64,000 nucleotides of DNA from Halalkalicoccus paucihalophilus (GTDB lineage: Archaea > Halobacteriota > Halobacteria > Halobacteriales > Halalkalicoccaceae), in the NCBI RefSeq assembly GCF_001593955.1, contig NZ_LTAZ01000007.1, positions 1-64,000 of the forward strand, given 5' to 3'. Under the pieces are notes generated by a model. It saw only the letters and a list, made by a program, of their open reading frames with translations, was not told where the DNA came from and did no database searches. The position numbers and the translations under genes were made by a program. Shown one piece after another: positions 25,625 to 35,134 of this stretch; within the stretch, counting starts at the first letter, position 1; the number at the start of each line of letters is the position of its first letter.

Positions 25625-26611
25625 TTAGCCGTTCTCGAAGACGCCGGTACCGGCGGCGTCGAAGACCGCCTCGATCGAGACGAGTCGCGGGCCTCGGTCG
25701 GCCGCGCGGAACTCGACGGTTTCCCCCACTACTTCGAGTTCGCGCTCGCCGTCGGCCCCGACGACGCCCTCCTCGACGTCGACGGTCATCGACTCCCCGT
25801 CGGTCAAGCGATACCCCTCCTCGATACCGATCTCTGCTACCACGCCGGGGGCGACGATCGCCCTGACCGTCCGTGGAGCCGTATCGGGATCAACGAGCCG
25901 GAGACCGATCACCCCCGGTTCGTCGGGCGCGAGCGAATCGGTCGCCCCCGCGACGCTGCTGAGGCCGATGTCCGCGGGATTCGCCCGGGAGACGACCCCG
26001 CCCGTGAGATCCTCGGGATCAAGCATCGCCCGCGTCCCCACGAACGATCGGTTCGAGAGTTCGACCGACGCCAGCCCGGTGACGGTCTCGTCCGATTTCG
26101 TGCGTGCCTCGACCATGTCGTGGCGATACGTGACCGCCGCCGCCTCGACTGCACCCGTCGCGACGAGCGCGGCGGCCGCCCCGGCGACCGTCCCGTCGAC
26201 GGCGGTGGGTACGACGTTGTTCGTCCCCGTTGAAACGGGGAGAAGGGGAACGTCGCCGCACTCGAGGGCGGTATCGCGGCTCGTCCCGTCGCCACCGAGG
26301 ACGACGATCGCGTCGGCCTCCTCGCTGAATCGGGCGGCCGCCCGACGGGTGTCGGCAGCGGTTCCATCAGGGGAGCAGTCGAGTAGGTCCGTTTCGACCC
26401 CGGAGATCTCCTCGGCGGCACTCGCGGCGATCCCCGCCGTGTCGGGCATCAGGAGTGCCGTCGGCGGATCGGGAACGACCTCCAGCCCTTCGAGGACGCA
26501 TTCGGCGACGCGTCGCTTCGCGTAGTTGTCGACGACGCTCGCACCGCCGGTCAGCCGCCGGATGTCGCGCCCGGCGGCCGGATTGACGATCAGCCCGATA
26601 TGAGCGCCCAC
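25625..26611 (-). CDS. acoX: NAD-kinase-fold protein, AcoX-like
   Basis: 328 residues from GTG 26611 (GAHIGLIVNPAAGRDIRRL). The NAD kinase GGDGT motif is exact (AIVVLGGDGTSRDTA), followed by LPVSTGTNNVVPTAV. It lies three bases after the E1 beta stop, the same position AcoX has in bacterial acetoin operons. AcoX proteins are of unknown biochemical role; the fold predicts nucleotide or cofactor phosphorylation. The gene name rests on motif plus order and is provisional. Confidence 0.75.
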   Translation of the reverse strand: MGAHIGLIVNPAAGRDIRRLTGGASVVDNYAKRRVAECVLEGLEVVPDPPTALLMPDTAGIAASAAEEISGVETDLLDCSPDGTAADTRRAAARFSEEADAIVVLGGDGTSRDTALECGDVPLLPVSTGTNNVVPTAVDGTVAGAAAALVATGAVEAAAVTYRHDMVEARTKSDETVTGLASVELSNRSFVGTRAMLDPEDLTGGVVSRANPADIGLSSVAGATDSLAPDEPGVIGLRLVDPDTAPRTVRAIVAPGVVAEIGIEEGYRLTDGESMTVDVEEGVVGADGERELEVVGETVEFRAADRGPRLVSIEAVFDAAGTGVFENG

Positions 26612-26614
26612 CGC

Positions 26615-27616
26615 TCAGACGATCCGTTCGATGGCGTCTCTGACCTCCGCACCGTCGGGAAGGACCTCCCGTTCGAGCGACGGGCTGAAGGGCATGTGCG
26701 TATCGGGGACGCCCACCCGCTGGATCGGCGCGTCGAGGCTGTAGAAGGCGTTCTCGACGGCGCGAGCCACCACTTCCGCATGGGTGCCGTAGGAAAGGGG
26801 GCTCTCGTCGGCGACCACGAGCCGGCCGGTCTTCTCGAGGCTCTCGACGATGGTGTCGGTGTCGAGCGGGTACAGCGACCGCAGGTCGATCACCTCGACG
26901 TCGGTGTCGCCCTCCAGTTCGTCTGCGACTGACAGCGACTCGCCGACGAGCCGCTGGGTCGCGATCACGGTTACATCCGAGCCCTCGCGCTCGACGTGAG
27001 CCTCGCCCAGCGGGATCGTGAAGTCCTCGTCGACCGGCACCTCGCCCGACTGCTCGTAGATCATCTTGTTCTCGAAGAAGAAGACGGGGTCGTCCGACCG
27101 GATCGCCGATTTGAGCAAGCCTTTGGCTGCCGCGGGCGTGCCGGGGGCGACGGCCATCAGCCCCGGGAAGTGGGCGATCCAGGAGTGGACGGTCCCCGAG
27201 TGTTGGCTCGCCGCGCCCATCCCCCCGCCCTCAGTGGTCCGAACGGTGACGGGCATCTCGGTCTTCCCGCCGAACATATAGCGCATCTTCGCCATCTGGT
27301 TCATGACCTGTTCCATCGCCACCCCGAGGAAGTCCGAGAACATGATCTCGACGACCGGCCGCGAGCCGGTCGCGGCCGCGCCGGTCGCCGCGCCCATGAA
27401 CCCCGACTCGCCGATGGGCGTGTCCCGAACGCGGTCCTTACCGAACTGCTCGTGGAGGTCGCCGGTCACGTCGAGGACGCCGCCCATCGTCGCGATGTCC
27501 TCGCCCATGAGGAAGACGTCCTCGTCGCGGGCCATCTCCTCGCGCAGCGTCTCGCGGATCGCCTCCCGCACCGTCATCGTCTCGGTCGCCTCGGCTTCGA
27601 GTCCCGCGCTCGCCAT
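26615..27616 (-). CDS. 2-oxoacid dehydrogenase E1 beta subunit (acetoin/pyruvate type)
   Basis: 333 residues. MTVREAIRETLREEMARDED and VFLMGEDIATMGGV open the domain; GESGFMGAATGAAATGSRPV and QHSGTVHSWIAHFPG are the usual subunit and thiamin-diphosphate contacts, and VIDLRSLYPLD starts the C-terminal transketolase domain. With E1 alpha it decarboxylates a 2-oxoacid (or cleaves acetoin) and passes the acyl group to lipoyl-E2. Start and E1 alpha stop overlap by one base (TGATG), so both are translated from one message. Confidence 0.9.
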   Translation of the reverse strand: MASAGLEAEATETMTVREAIRETLREEMARDEDVFLMGEDIATMGGVLDVTGDLHEQFGKDRVRDTPIGESGFMGAATGAAATGSRPVVEIMFSDFLGVAMEQVMNQMAKMRYMFGGKTEMPVTVRTTEGGGMGAASQHSGTVHSWIAHFPGLMAVAPGTPAAAKGLLKSAIRSDDPVFFFENKMIYEQSGEVPVDEDFTIPLGEAHVEREGSDVTVIATQRLVGESLSVADELEGDTDVEVIDLRSLYPLDTDTIVESLEKTGRLVVADESPLSYGTHAEVVARAVENAFYSLDAPIQRVGVPDTHMPFSPSLEREVLPDGAEVRDAIERIV

Positions 27617-28662
27617 CAGCGCTCACCCCCGTCGGGGTCGCCCCCGTCCGCACGCACCCGCCGGGCGAACTCCGTGATCTCGGGTACCTCGGCGGCGAAC
27701 ATGTCGTCGTAGGCCTCCTCGGGGGCGGGCTCCTCTGCGCTCTGGGCGTACTCGAGGGCCTCCTCGATGGTCGTCTCGACCTCCGACTGGAGGGCCTCGT
27801 ACTCCTCGTTGGTGAGTTCGCCCCGGTCGATCAGGCGCTGTGCGAACGTCTCGATGGGGTCGCGGGCCTCCCAGCGCTCGACCTCGTCGTCCTCCCGGTA
27901 CAGCTCCTCGTCGCCCTCGAAGTGGCCGTGGAACCGATAGGTCTCGGCCTCGATGAACGTCGGGCCGTCTCCGGCGCGGGCCCGTTCGCGGGCCTCCGTC
28001 ACCGCCTCGTTGACCGCGGTGATGTCCATCCCGTCGACGGTGATCCCCGGGACGTTGTACGCGCCCGCGGTGGCGCTCAGGTTCTCGACGTTGTGCTGTT
28101 CCTCGACCGGCGTCCCCTCGCCGTAGTGGTTGTTTTCGACGAGGAAAATTACAGGTAAGTCCCACGTCGCCGCGAGGTTCGCCGCCGAGTGGACCTGCCC
28201 CTGCGCGACCGCCCCGTCGCCCAGAAACGACAGCGCAACCCGGTCCTCGCCCTTCCGGTCGATCGTCAGCGCCGCGCCCGTCCCCAGCGGTGGGCCCGCG
28301 CCGACGATACCGTTGGCACCGAGCATCCCGGCGTCGACGTCCGCGATGTGCATCGAGCCCCCCTTCCCGTTGCAGTAGCCCTCGCGCTTGCCGTAGAGTT
28401 CGGCCATCATGGGTTTTGGGTCGAGCCCCTTCGCGATGCAGTGGCCATGGCCGCGATGGGTGCTCGTGATGTAGTCGTCGTCTTCTAGCGCACTACACGC
28501 ACCCACTCCCACCGCCTCCTCGCCGATGTAGAGGTGGACGAACCCCGGTATTTCGCCGTCGGCGAAGCGCTCACCCGCCGTCGTGTCGAACTGTCGGATG
28601 GTGAGCATCCGCCGAAGGGCCTCTTTGCGTCCCGTTTCGGTCTCCAGATCGATGGTTGGCAT
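27616..28662 (-). CDS. 2-oxoacid dehydrogenase E1 alpha subunit (acetoin/pyruvate type)
   Basis: 348 residues from ATG 28662 (MPTIDLETETGRKEALRRML); upstream in-frame starts lie in non-homologous sequence. The thiamin-diphosphate motif is complete (LSFLGDGAVAQGQVHSAANL ... VENNHYGEGT), and the phosphorylation-loop region is ETYRFHGHFEGD. GGSMHIADVDAGMLGANGIV is typical of acetoin dehydrogenase AcoA and close relatives rather than of the pyruvate form. It is the first gene of the operon that goes on with E1 beta, the AcoX-like gene and VOC. Confidence 0.9.
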   Translation of the reverse strand: MPTIDLETETGRKEALRRMLTIRQFDTTAGERFADGEIPGFVHLYIGEEAVGVGACSALEDDDYITSTHRGHGHCIAKGLDPKPMMAELYGKREGYCNGKGGSMHIADVDAGMLGANGIVGAGPPLGTGAALTIDRKGEDRVALSFLGDGAVAQGQVHSAANLAATWDLPVIFLVENNHYGEGTPVEEQHNVENLSATAGAYNVPGITVDGMDITAVNEAVTEARERARAGDGPTFIEAETYRFHGHFEGDEELYREDDEVERWEARDPIETFAQRLIDRGELTNEEYEALQSEVETTIEEALEYAQSAEEPAPEEAYDDMFAAEVPEITEFARRVRADGGDPDGGER

Positions 28663-28768
28663 CGCCAATGGAAACGTAACGATCGATATTAACTGTTGGG
28701 TGCTACCGATGCACAATATCGAGTGGTGGTAGCACCGTCGTCCGGTCATGGCACCCGCGAAGACCGAC

Positions 28769-29731
28769 TCAGTCGTCGAACCCGTCGCGCAGGTCGCCCG
28801 CGAGGGCGTCGATGGCCTCGCGGGCACGGTCCCACTCGGGGTCGGCGAGCATCGTGAGAAAGCCGTGGATCATATCGGGATACTCGAGGCGATTCACGGG
28901 AACACCGGCGTCCTCGAGGCGGTCGGCGTACGCCCGCCCCTCGTCGCGGAGCGGATCGAACCCACAGGTCAACACGGTCGCCGGAGGGAGGTCGGCGAGG
29001 TCGGGCGTCCGAAGCGGCGAGGCGTATGGGTGGTCGCCGTCGAGGTCCGTTTCGAGATACGTCGTCCAGAATCGTTCCATATCCCCCCGCGTCATGAAGT
29101 AGCCGCTGGCGTTCTCCGTGTACGAATCGGTGTCGAAGGCGTGGTTCGTCGCGGGGTAGACGAGCAGTTGGCGGGCGATCTCGGGGCCACCACGATCGCG
29201 CGCGAGAAGGGAAACCCCCGCTACGAGCGTTCCCCCGGCGCTGTCGCCGCCGACGGCGATCCGGCCGGGGTCGATGCGAACGTCGCCGTTGAGATCGGGA
29301 TCGCTGGCGAGCCAATCGAGAGCGGCATAACAGTCCTCGAGTGGAGCGGGAAAGGGGAACTCCGGCGCGCGGCGGTAGTCGACGGAGACGACGGGACGAC
29401 CGGCGGCGTTCGCGAGCGCGCGCGAGGCGAGGTCGTGCGTCTCGAGATCCCCAAGGGCCCAGCCGCCGCCGTGAAAGAAGGCGAGTACCGGTTGGGGCTC
29501 CTCGTCGATGGTATCGTGGGGATCGTAGAGACGGATCGGGATCGGCCCGTTCGGGCCCTCGATCTCCGTCTCGTCGACCCGTTCGACCGGTTCAGGGGTC
29601 CCCGCCGGAACGGTCAGATCGAGATACGTCTCGCGAGCCTGTGCTATCGACTGTCGATAGAGGGGTGGGACGCCGCTCGCCGAGAGGTCGTGCAGTAGGT
29701 CTTCGGCCTGTGGATGGAGTTCCGTCGCCAT
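28769..29731 (-). CDS. Alpha/beta hydrolase, hormone-sensitive-lipase (HSL) family esterase
   Basis: 320 residues. The HSL oxyanion motif HGGGW is present (LAFFHGGGWALGDLETHD), the nucleophile is GGDSAGGTLVAGV, the acid lies in CGFDPLRDEGRAY, and the His in PDMIHGFLTM. HSL esterases cleave short acyl esters in the cytosol. It is 107 bp upstream of the E1 alpha gene on the same strand, so co-transcription is possible but not shown. Confidence 0.9.
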   Translation of the reverse strand: MATELHPQAEDLLHDLSASGVPPLYRQSIAQARETYLDLTVPAGTPEPVERVDETEIEGPNGPIPIRLYDPHDTIDEEPQPVLAFFHGGGWALGDLETHDLASRALANAAGRPVVSVDYRRAPEFPFPAPLEDCYAALDWLASDPDLNGDVRIDPGRIAVGGDSAGGTLVAGVSLLARDRGGPEIARQLLVYPATNHAFDTDSYTENASGYFMTRGDMERFWTTYLETDLDGDHPYASPLRTPDLADLPPATVLTCGFDPLRDEGRAYADRLEDAGVPVNRLEYPDMIHGFLTMLADPEWDRAREAIDALAGDLRDGFDD

Positions 29732-29938
29732 TGCTCTGGTACCGGTACTTCCGTTCGGTTTGCTATCTATTAACAGTGTGTGGCTGTCGTCGCCGTCGGC
29801 CGAACGGGCGGATCGCTACCGAGGATGCAAGGAGCGGCCAACGGATGGACGGGACACAACCGGTGTCGAACTGGAGACGAAATCAACGGGTCCGAAGGGC
29901 CCGATAGGGAGAGCCGACGTCGGACCGACGTGACGCAG

Positions 29939-30086
29939 TGGTTAGCGAGCGATGCGTGGTTGGCGCGCGATACGGTAATTGGCGGACGATACCTGATTAC
30001 TGTACGATACGGGACTGTCGTGCGGTGGTGTCGTGTGCGTTCGATGTAGTGTGTTGGCGTTTCGAGATGGTTGGTGGACGATACGG
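29939..30086. repeat. Degenerate 18-20 bp direct repeats upstream of an E1 alpha gene
   Basis: Four head-to-tail units and one separate copy: TGGTTAGCGAGCGATGCG (29939), TGGTTGGCGCGCGATACGG (29957), TAATTGGCGGACGATACC (29976), TGATTACTGTACGATACGGG (29994) and TGGTTGGTGGACGATACGG (30068). The consensus is about TGGTTGGCGGACGATACGG. They lie in the 516-bp space 29732-30247, which holds no convincing gene, about 160-310 bp before the start at 30248. A TATA-like AT-rich stretch follows at about 30150-30175. They could bind a regulator cooperatively, which is inference. Confidence 0.55.
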
Positions 30087-30247
30087 ACCGTGCGGGTACC
30101 CACCGCGTCTCGAACGGGGCGGCGGGTGTATGTGATAGTATACCACACACCATAATAAAACTTTCTGTCAATTGACTATCTAGCGTTCGGACGAATGCCT
30201 ACCGGGTGTGCGGCTTTATGTCGCTTCTCTCCGAGGTTCACCCATAG

Positions 30248-31360
30248 ATGACACGACCCCTCTTCGACCGGGCACCGGACGACCGGATCGAGGTGCTCGC
30301 ACCCGACGGGAGCGTCCGCGCACCCGAACTCGTCCCGGACCTCTCGCCCGAGCAACTGACGGCGATGTATCGGGACATGTGCTTTTCCCGGCGGTTCGAC
30401 GAGCGCATGATCAGCCTCCAGCGACAGGGACGAATGGGGACCTATTCGTCGCTTTCGGGCCAGGAGGGGTCCCAAATCGGCAGCACCTACGCGCTGGCGG
30501 ACGGGGACATGATCTCGTATCAGTACCGCGAGCACGGCTCGCTCGCAGCCCGCGGGATGCCCTGGGAGTACTTGCTGTACTGGATGGGTCACGAGGCGGG
30601 TAACGCCCGTCTCGCGGACATCGAGGTGTTTCCACTGAACATCACCATCGGCGACCACCTCCCGCACGCGGTGGGCTACGCGTGGGCCGCAAAACTCGCC
30701 GGCGACGACCTCGCGACCGTCGCGCACTTCGGGGACGGCGCGACCAGCGAGGGGGACTTCCACGAGGCGCTGAACTTCGCCGGTGTGTTCGACACCCCGT
30801 CGGTCTTCGTCTGTAACAACAACCAGTGGGCGATCTCGGTCCCCAGGGAACGACAGACCGCAAGCGAGACGCTGGCGGTCAAGGCGCGCGCCTACGGCTT
30901 CGAGGGCGTCCAGGTCAACGGGATGGACCCGCTGGCGATGTACGCCGTGACGAAGGCCGCCCGGGAGAAGGCGCTCGATCCCGAAGGAGACGAGCCCCGT
31001 CCGACGCTGATCGAGGCGATCCAGTACCGCTACGGCGCCCACACCACCGCCGACGATCCATCGAACTACCGCGACGACGCGGAGGTCGAGGAGTGGAAGG
31101 AGAAGGACCCCATCGACCGGTTCGAGGCGTATCTCCGCGGGGAGGGGGTCATCGACGACGACCGGATCGCGGAACTAGACGAGGGGATCGAGGAGTCGAT
31201 CACCGACCTCGTCGACCGGGCCGAGGGATACGAGGCCGACCCGAGCGAGATGTTCGAGCACGCGTTCGCGGAGCCGACCCCGCGGCTCGCCGATCAGCGC
31301 GAGTACCTCCAGCACTTGCGCGAGGAACACGGCGACGGGGCGTTGCTGGCCGACGAGTGA
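30248..31360 (+). CDS. Solitary E1 alpha subunit, pyruvate-dehydrogenase type
   Basis: 370 residues. Substrate-channel residues LQRQGRMGTYSSLSGQEGSQ and the thiamin-diphosphate motif HFGDGATSEGDFHEALNFAG with CNNNQWAIS are complete; YRYGAHTTADDPSNYR is the regulatory loop. This is the branched-chain/pyruvate-type E1 alpha (BkdA/PdhA-like), different from the AcoA-like one at 27616. No E1 beta, E2 or E3 follows: the next gene converges. It must share subunits with a complex elsewhere or substitute in the neighbouring one. Confidence 0.9.
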   Translation: MTRPLFDRAPDDRIEVLAPDGSVRAPELVPDLSPEQLTAMYRDMCFSRRFDERMISLQRQGRMGTYSSLSGQEGSQIGSTYALADGDMISYQYREHGSLAARGMPWEYLLYWMGHEAGNARLADIEVFPLNITIGDHLPHAVGYAWAAKLAGDDLATVAHFGDGATSEGDFHEALNFAGVFDTPSVFVCNNNQWAISVPRERQTASETLAVKARAYGFEGVQVNGMDPLAMYAVTKAAREKALDPEGDEPRPTLIEAIQYRYGAHTTADDPSNYRDDAEVEEWKEKDPIDRFEAYLRGEGVIDDDRIAELDEGIEESITDLVDRAEGYEADPSEMFEHAFAEPTPRLADQREYLQHLREEHGDGALLADE

Positions 31361-31364
31361 TCAG

Positions 31365-31862
31365 TCAATCGGCCGCGAGCGTCTCGACGGTCTCGCGGAT
31401 CTCTTCGACGAGCGCGGGAAAGTCCCGCTCGTCGCCGGTTTCGGCCCATCGGTAGACGATCTCTCCATCGTCGTCAATGACGAAGACCGAGCGCTCGGCG
31501 ACGAACATCACGTCGTAGAACCCCTCGCGGACGACGTCGTAGGCACGGATCGCTTCGTGCTCGAAGTCGCTCAGTAGGGGGAAAGTAAGGCCTTCCTGGC
31601 GGATGAACTCGTTCTGGGCGAACGGGAGGTCGGTGCTGATCCCGTAGACGCTCGAATCGACCGCTTCGAAGGCGTTCAGGGAGTCCCGGAAGGTGCACAT
31701 CTCCTCGGTACAGCCGCTGGTAAACGCCGCGGGGAAGAACGCGAGGACGACCGGGCCCTCACTCAAGTGCTCCGAGAGGGTGAACTCGCCGACGTCGTTG
31801 TAGGCTTCACCGCGGGCGATCGGGACCGTGAAGTCGGGCGCTGACTCGCCTGTGTCGATCAT
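31365..31862 (-). CDS. Peroxiredoxin (AhpC/TSA, BCP-like)
   Basis: 165 residues. The peroxidatic site [16 protein letters not shown] has Cys51 and a second Cys56 five residues on, the BCP atypical 2-Cys spacing. The start [17 protein letters not shown] and the Arg in [15 protein letters not shown] are typical. It reduces peroxides in the cytosol. Convergent with the E1 alpha gene 5 bp away. Confidence 0.9.
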   Translation of the reverse strand: MIDTGESAPDFTVPIARGEAYNDVGEFTLSEHLSEGPVVLAFFPAAFTSGCTEEMCTFRDSLNAFEAVDSSVYGISTDLPFAQNEFIRQEGLTFPLLSDFEHEAIRAYDVVREGFYDVMFVAERSVFVIDDDGEIVYRWAETGDERDFPALVEEIRETVETLAAD

Positions 31863-31956
31863 GGTATACGGTCCGCGGGCCGGCTATTAGGAGTGATGGT
31901 GGAGGCAGCCCGACGCGTCTCAGAACGCTTAAGCGGCGAGCGAGGGATTCCGTGCC

Positions 31957-32946
31957 ATGAAATTCGGAATCTACGTCAACCCACAGACCGCCGCGAGCGA
32001 GACGGGTCGGGAGCTTCGGGAGGGGATGCTTCGGATCGCGAAGACCGCCGAGGAGGCCGGCTTCGATCAGGTGATGGCGGGCCAGCACTACCTCTCGGAT
32101 TTCACGCAGTTGCAGCTGTTGCCATTCCTCGCGCGCCTCACCGGCGAATGCGAAAACATGGAGATCGCGACGGGGATCATCCTCCTGCCCTTCTACCACC
32201 CCGTCGAGATCGCAGAGCAGATCGCGACCATCGACGCGCTCCACGACGGCCCGACGGCGTTTGGCGTCGGTGCGGGCTACCGCGACGCCGAGTTCGAGGC
32301 CTTCGGGATCCCGAAGGCCGAACGCGTCCCCCGACTGATCGAGGGTCTGCAACTCACCCGGCGACTGCTGACCGAGGAGGGTGTCACCCATGACGGGGAG
32401 TTCTACTCGGTCGATGAGGCCACGATCCCCGTTCAGCCCGAGGATTCCATACCCATTTGGCTCGCCGCGAACGCCGACCGGGCCGTCGAGCGGGCCGCCC
32501 GTCTCGCCGACGCGTGGCTTGTCAACCCCCACGCGACGGTCGGAGAGATCGAAGAGCAGAAATCGCGGTGTTACGACCCGGTTCGCGAGGAGCGCGGGGA
32601 GGGTTCGGAGGTGCCGGTGATCCGCGAGGCATTCGTCGCGCCGACCCACGAGGAGGCCGTTTCGGTCGCCCGCGAGCATTTGGAGGAGAAGTACCGGCGC
32701 TACGTCTCGTGGGGTCAGGACGAGGCGATGGAGGACACCGAGGACCTCCACCGCCCCTTCGAAGAACTCGCCGAGGACCGGTTCGTCCTCGGCACCCCGG
32801 CAGAGGTCTGTGCGGAGCTCGAACGCTACGAGGAGGAACTCGACGCGAGCCACGTCGCCGTGCGCTCACACTGGCCCGGCCTCCCCTACGATCGGGCCTG
32901 CGAGTCGATCGAACTGATGGGAGAGGAGGTACTTCCGAACCTCTAG
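31957..32946 (+). CDS. LLM-class (luciferase-like) flavin-dependent oxidoreductase
   Basis: 329 residues forming a TIM barrel: KFGIYVNPQTAASETGREL, MAGQHYLSDFTQLQLLPFLA, ATGIILLPFYHPVEIAEQIA, FGVGAGYRDAEFEAFGIP and IPIWLAANADRAVERAARLA. These enzymes use reduced flavin (FMNH2 or F420H2). The substrate is unknown. Its stop overlaps the stop of the convergent acyl-CoA synthetase by 4 bases. Confidence 0.88.
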   Translation: MKFGIYVNPQTAASETGRELREGMLRIAKTAEEAGFDQVMAGQHYLSDFTQLQLLPFLARLTGECENMEIATGIILLPFYHPVEIAEQIATIDALHDGPTAFGVGAGYRDAEFEAFGIPKAERVPRLIEGLQLTRRLLTEEGVTHDGEFYSVDEATIPVQPEDSIPIWLAANADRAVERAARLADAWLVNPHATVGEIEEQKSRCYDPVREERGEGSEVPVIREAFVAPTHEEAVSVAREHLEEKYRRYVSWGQDEAMEDTEDLHRPFEELAEDRFVLGTPAEVCAELERYEEELDASHVAVRSHWPGLPYDRACESIELMGEEVLPNL

Positions 32947-35078
32947 GCCCCGGTTCGGACGAGGATGTCGACGACCGAGACGCCCTCACCCTCGGGATGG
33001 ACGAGCACGGGATTCAAGTCGAGTTCGTCGATTCTCGGTGCCTGTGCGCCGACCGCGAGGTCGCCGACCCGGGCGACGAGGTCGGCCAGCGCGTCGAAAT
33101 CGCCCGGCGGTCGGCCGCGATACCCGCTCAGAAGGTCGCCCAGCGGCGTGTCCGTGATCGCCGCGCGGACCTCGGCGGGCTCGACCGGGGAAAGTAGCGT
33201 CACGCCGGCATCGGGGCCGAACAGCTCGACGAGTTCGCCGCCCGGGGCGACGGTGAGAACCGGCCCGAAACTCTCGTCATGTGAGACGCCCACCAGGACT
33301 TCGGTGGTCGAATCGAGATCCGCCTGCTCCTGAACCAGAACCCCCTCGATAGTCGTCTCGCTCCTCTCGTTCTTCATGTACTGCCGGGCGTTCCCCACGA
33401 CCTCTTCGTACCGCTCGGCCGCGTTTTCGGGGGCGACGCCGACGGCGACCGCACCCGCGTCGCTGCGATGAGGGAGCGCCCGGGCGTCGACCTTCAGGAC
33501 GACCGGCCCGCCCATCGCTTCCGCGTACTCGGTCGCCTCTTCCGGGGATCCCGCGAGGCGGGTCTCGGCGGGCTCGATACCGCCCGATTCGAGCAATCGC
33601 GATCCTTCGTCCCACGTCAGCACTCGCTCGGCGGGAAGCGCCGGTGTCTCGATGTTCGGGAGGTCGGTCAGCGACCGCGCTGGCTTCCTCCCCGCTCGCT
33701 CGCCGAAGCCGACCAGCGAGGAAAGCGCGTCGAGACACCGACTGGGGTCGTAGTACAGCGGCGTCTCCCGGCGCACCCGCTCGTAGGGAAGCGGCGAGTC
33801 GCCCCTGTCACTTTCCTTGCGTCCGGTCCAGAGGAAGAGCACGGGATCGTCGGCCATTTCTCTGACCCGAAGCATGGCGTCAGCGATCCCCTCGGCGCGC
33901 TCGCCGACCGCGGGCAGTCCGACCGCGAAGACGTAGGCATCGAAGGCGTCGTCCGCGAACAGCGTCTCCGCGATCTCGGGGAGGACGTCCGCACCATACC
34001 CCCTGATGTCGGCGGGGTTGTGCATCGCGCCGAACGTGAGGAGATCCTCCATGTCGAGGAGCCGTTGCTCGGTCTCGCCGTCCAATGGGGGCAACGAGAG
34101 GTCGCGCTCGGCGGCCATGTCGGCCAGTAGGCTCGCGAGCCCGCCGCTGGTCGAGGCGAGACAGACGTTCGCACTCTCGGGCGGGTCGAACGCCGTGTGG
34201 ACCCGCGATCTACCGAGCAGATCGGGGATGTCGGGGACGCGCTCGACGCCCGCGCGCTCGAAGGCGGCGTCCCACGCGGCGGCGTCGCCGGTCACGGACC
34301 CCGTATGCGAGAGCGAGGCCTGTTCGGCGACGGCGGATCGGCCGACCTTCGTCGCGAGGACGGGGGTCCCGTCGCGGACCGCCGTTCCCGCACTCTCGAC
34401 GAACCGGCGGGGGTCGTCGACCCCCTCGATGTACGCACAGATCGCCTCGACGCGTTCGGAATCGGCCATGAACTCGACGTAGTCCGTAATCGAGAGGGCG
34501 GCCTCGTTGCCGGTCGCGACGATGTAGGCGAAGTCGATGTCCTCGTCGGCCGCCCGCTCGTAGAAGGTGGTAAACGCGAGCGCGCCCGACTGGCTCACCA
34601 ACCCGATGGAGCCTTTTCCGGGCTTTCGCGAACAGGTCGAAGTGACGACCGTCTCGTCGTGGGTGTTCGCCAGCCCGATGGTGTTGGGCCCGCAGATCGC
34701 CATCCCGTACTCCTCGGCCAGTTCGCCCAACTCCGCTTCGAGTTTCGCGCCCTCGTCGTCGGCCTCGGCGAACCCGGCGGTGATGACCAGCGCGCTCGGG
34801 ACGTCCATGCCGCCGGCGTCCTCGACGACCCCGAGGACGTGCTCGCGGGGGACGCTCACGACGACGAGATCGACCGTCGCCGGCACGTCGGTGATCGAGT
34901 CGTGACACGGCTGGCCCCACGCCTCCTCGCGGCCCGGATTCACGTAGTAGACCTCGCCGTCGTAGCCGTACGCGTCCAGGTTCTCGATCAGGTTCGAGGC
35001 GTACCACGAGTCGGGGCTCGCGCCGACGACCGCGATCGAGTCGGGCGCGAGCAGCGCGTCCATCCGCTCGGCGTTCAT
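32943..35078 (-). CDS. ADP-forming acetate/acyl-CoA synthetase, fused alpha-beta
   Basis: 711 residues from ATG 35078 (MNAERMDALLAPDSIAVVGA). The N-terminal half is the CoA-binding alpha part (SIAVVGASPDSWYASNLIEN, ICGPNTIGLANTHDETV, phospho-His loop ASLSHTGSVTGDAAAWDAAF), and the C-terminal part is an ATP-grasp beta unit (GGPVVLKVDARALPHRSDAG, LVGVSHDESFGPVL). In archaea such enzymes convert acetyl-CoA or other acyl-CoA, ADP and Pi to acid and ATP, or run in reverse. It is a plausible sink for acyl-CoA made by the dehydrogenase cluster; that link is inference. Confidence 0.9.
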   Translation of the reverse strand: MNAERMDALLAPDSIAVVGASPDSWYASNLIENLDAYGYDGEVYYVNPGREEAWGQPCHDSITDVPATVDLVVVSVPREHVLGVVEDAGGMDVPSALVITAGFAEADDEGAKLEAELGELAEEYGMAICGPNTIGLANTHDETVVTSTCSRKPGKGSIGLVSQSGALAFTTFYERAADEDIDFAYIVATGNEAALSITDYVEFMADSERVEAICAYIEGVDDPRRFVESAGTAVRDGTPVLATKVGRSAVAEQASLSHTGSVTGDAAAWDAAFERAGVERVPDIPDLLGRSRVHTAFDPPESANVCLASTSGGLASLLADMAAERDLSLPPLDGETEQRLLDMEDLLTFGAMHNPADIRGYGADVLPEIAETLFADDAFDAYVFAVGLPAVGERAEGIADAMLRVREMADDPVLFLWTGRKESDRGDSPLPYERVRRETPLYYDPSRCLDALSSLVGFGERAGRKPARSLTDLPNIETPALPAERVLTWDEGSRLLESGGIEPAETRLAGSPEEATEYAEAMGGPVVLKVDARALPHRSDAGAVAVGVAPENAAERYEEVVGNARQYMKNERSETTIEGVLVQEQADLDSTTEVLVGVSHDESFGPVLTVAPGGELVELFGPDAGVTLLSPVEPAEVRAAITDTPLGDLLSGYRGRPPGDFDALADLVARVGDLAVGAQAPRIDELDLNPVLVHPEGEGVSVVDILVRTGA

Positions 35079-35134
35079 ACTCGACCGTCCGAACCCGCCC
35101 ACATAACTCCTCTCCTCGCCCCCACCGGCGCGGG

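Noticed and set aside
29770..30171. Minus-strand 133-codon frame in the repeat region
   Set aside because: Low-complexity, arginine/threonine-rich translation of the repeats with no homology-like pattern.
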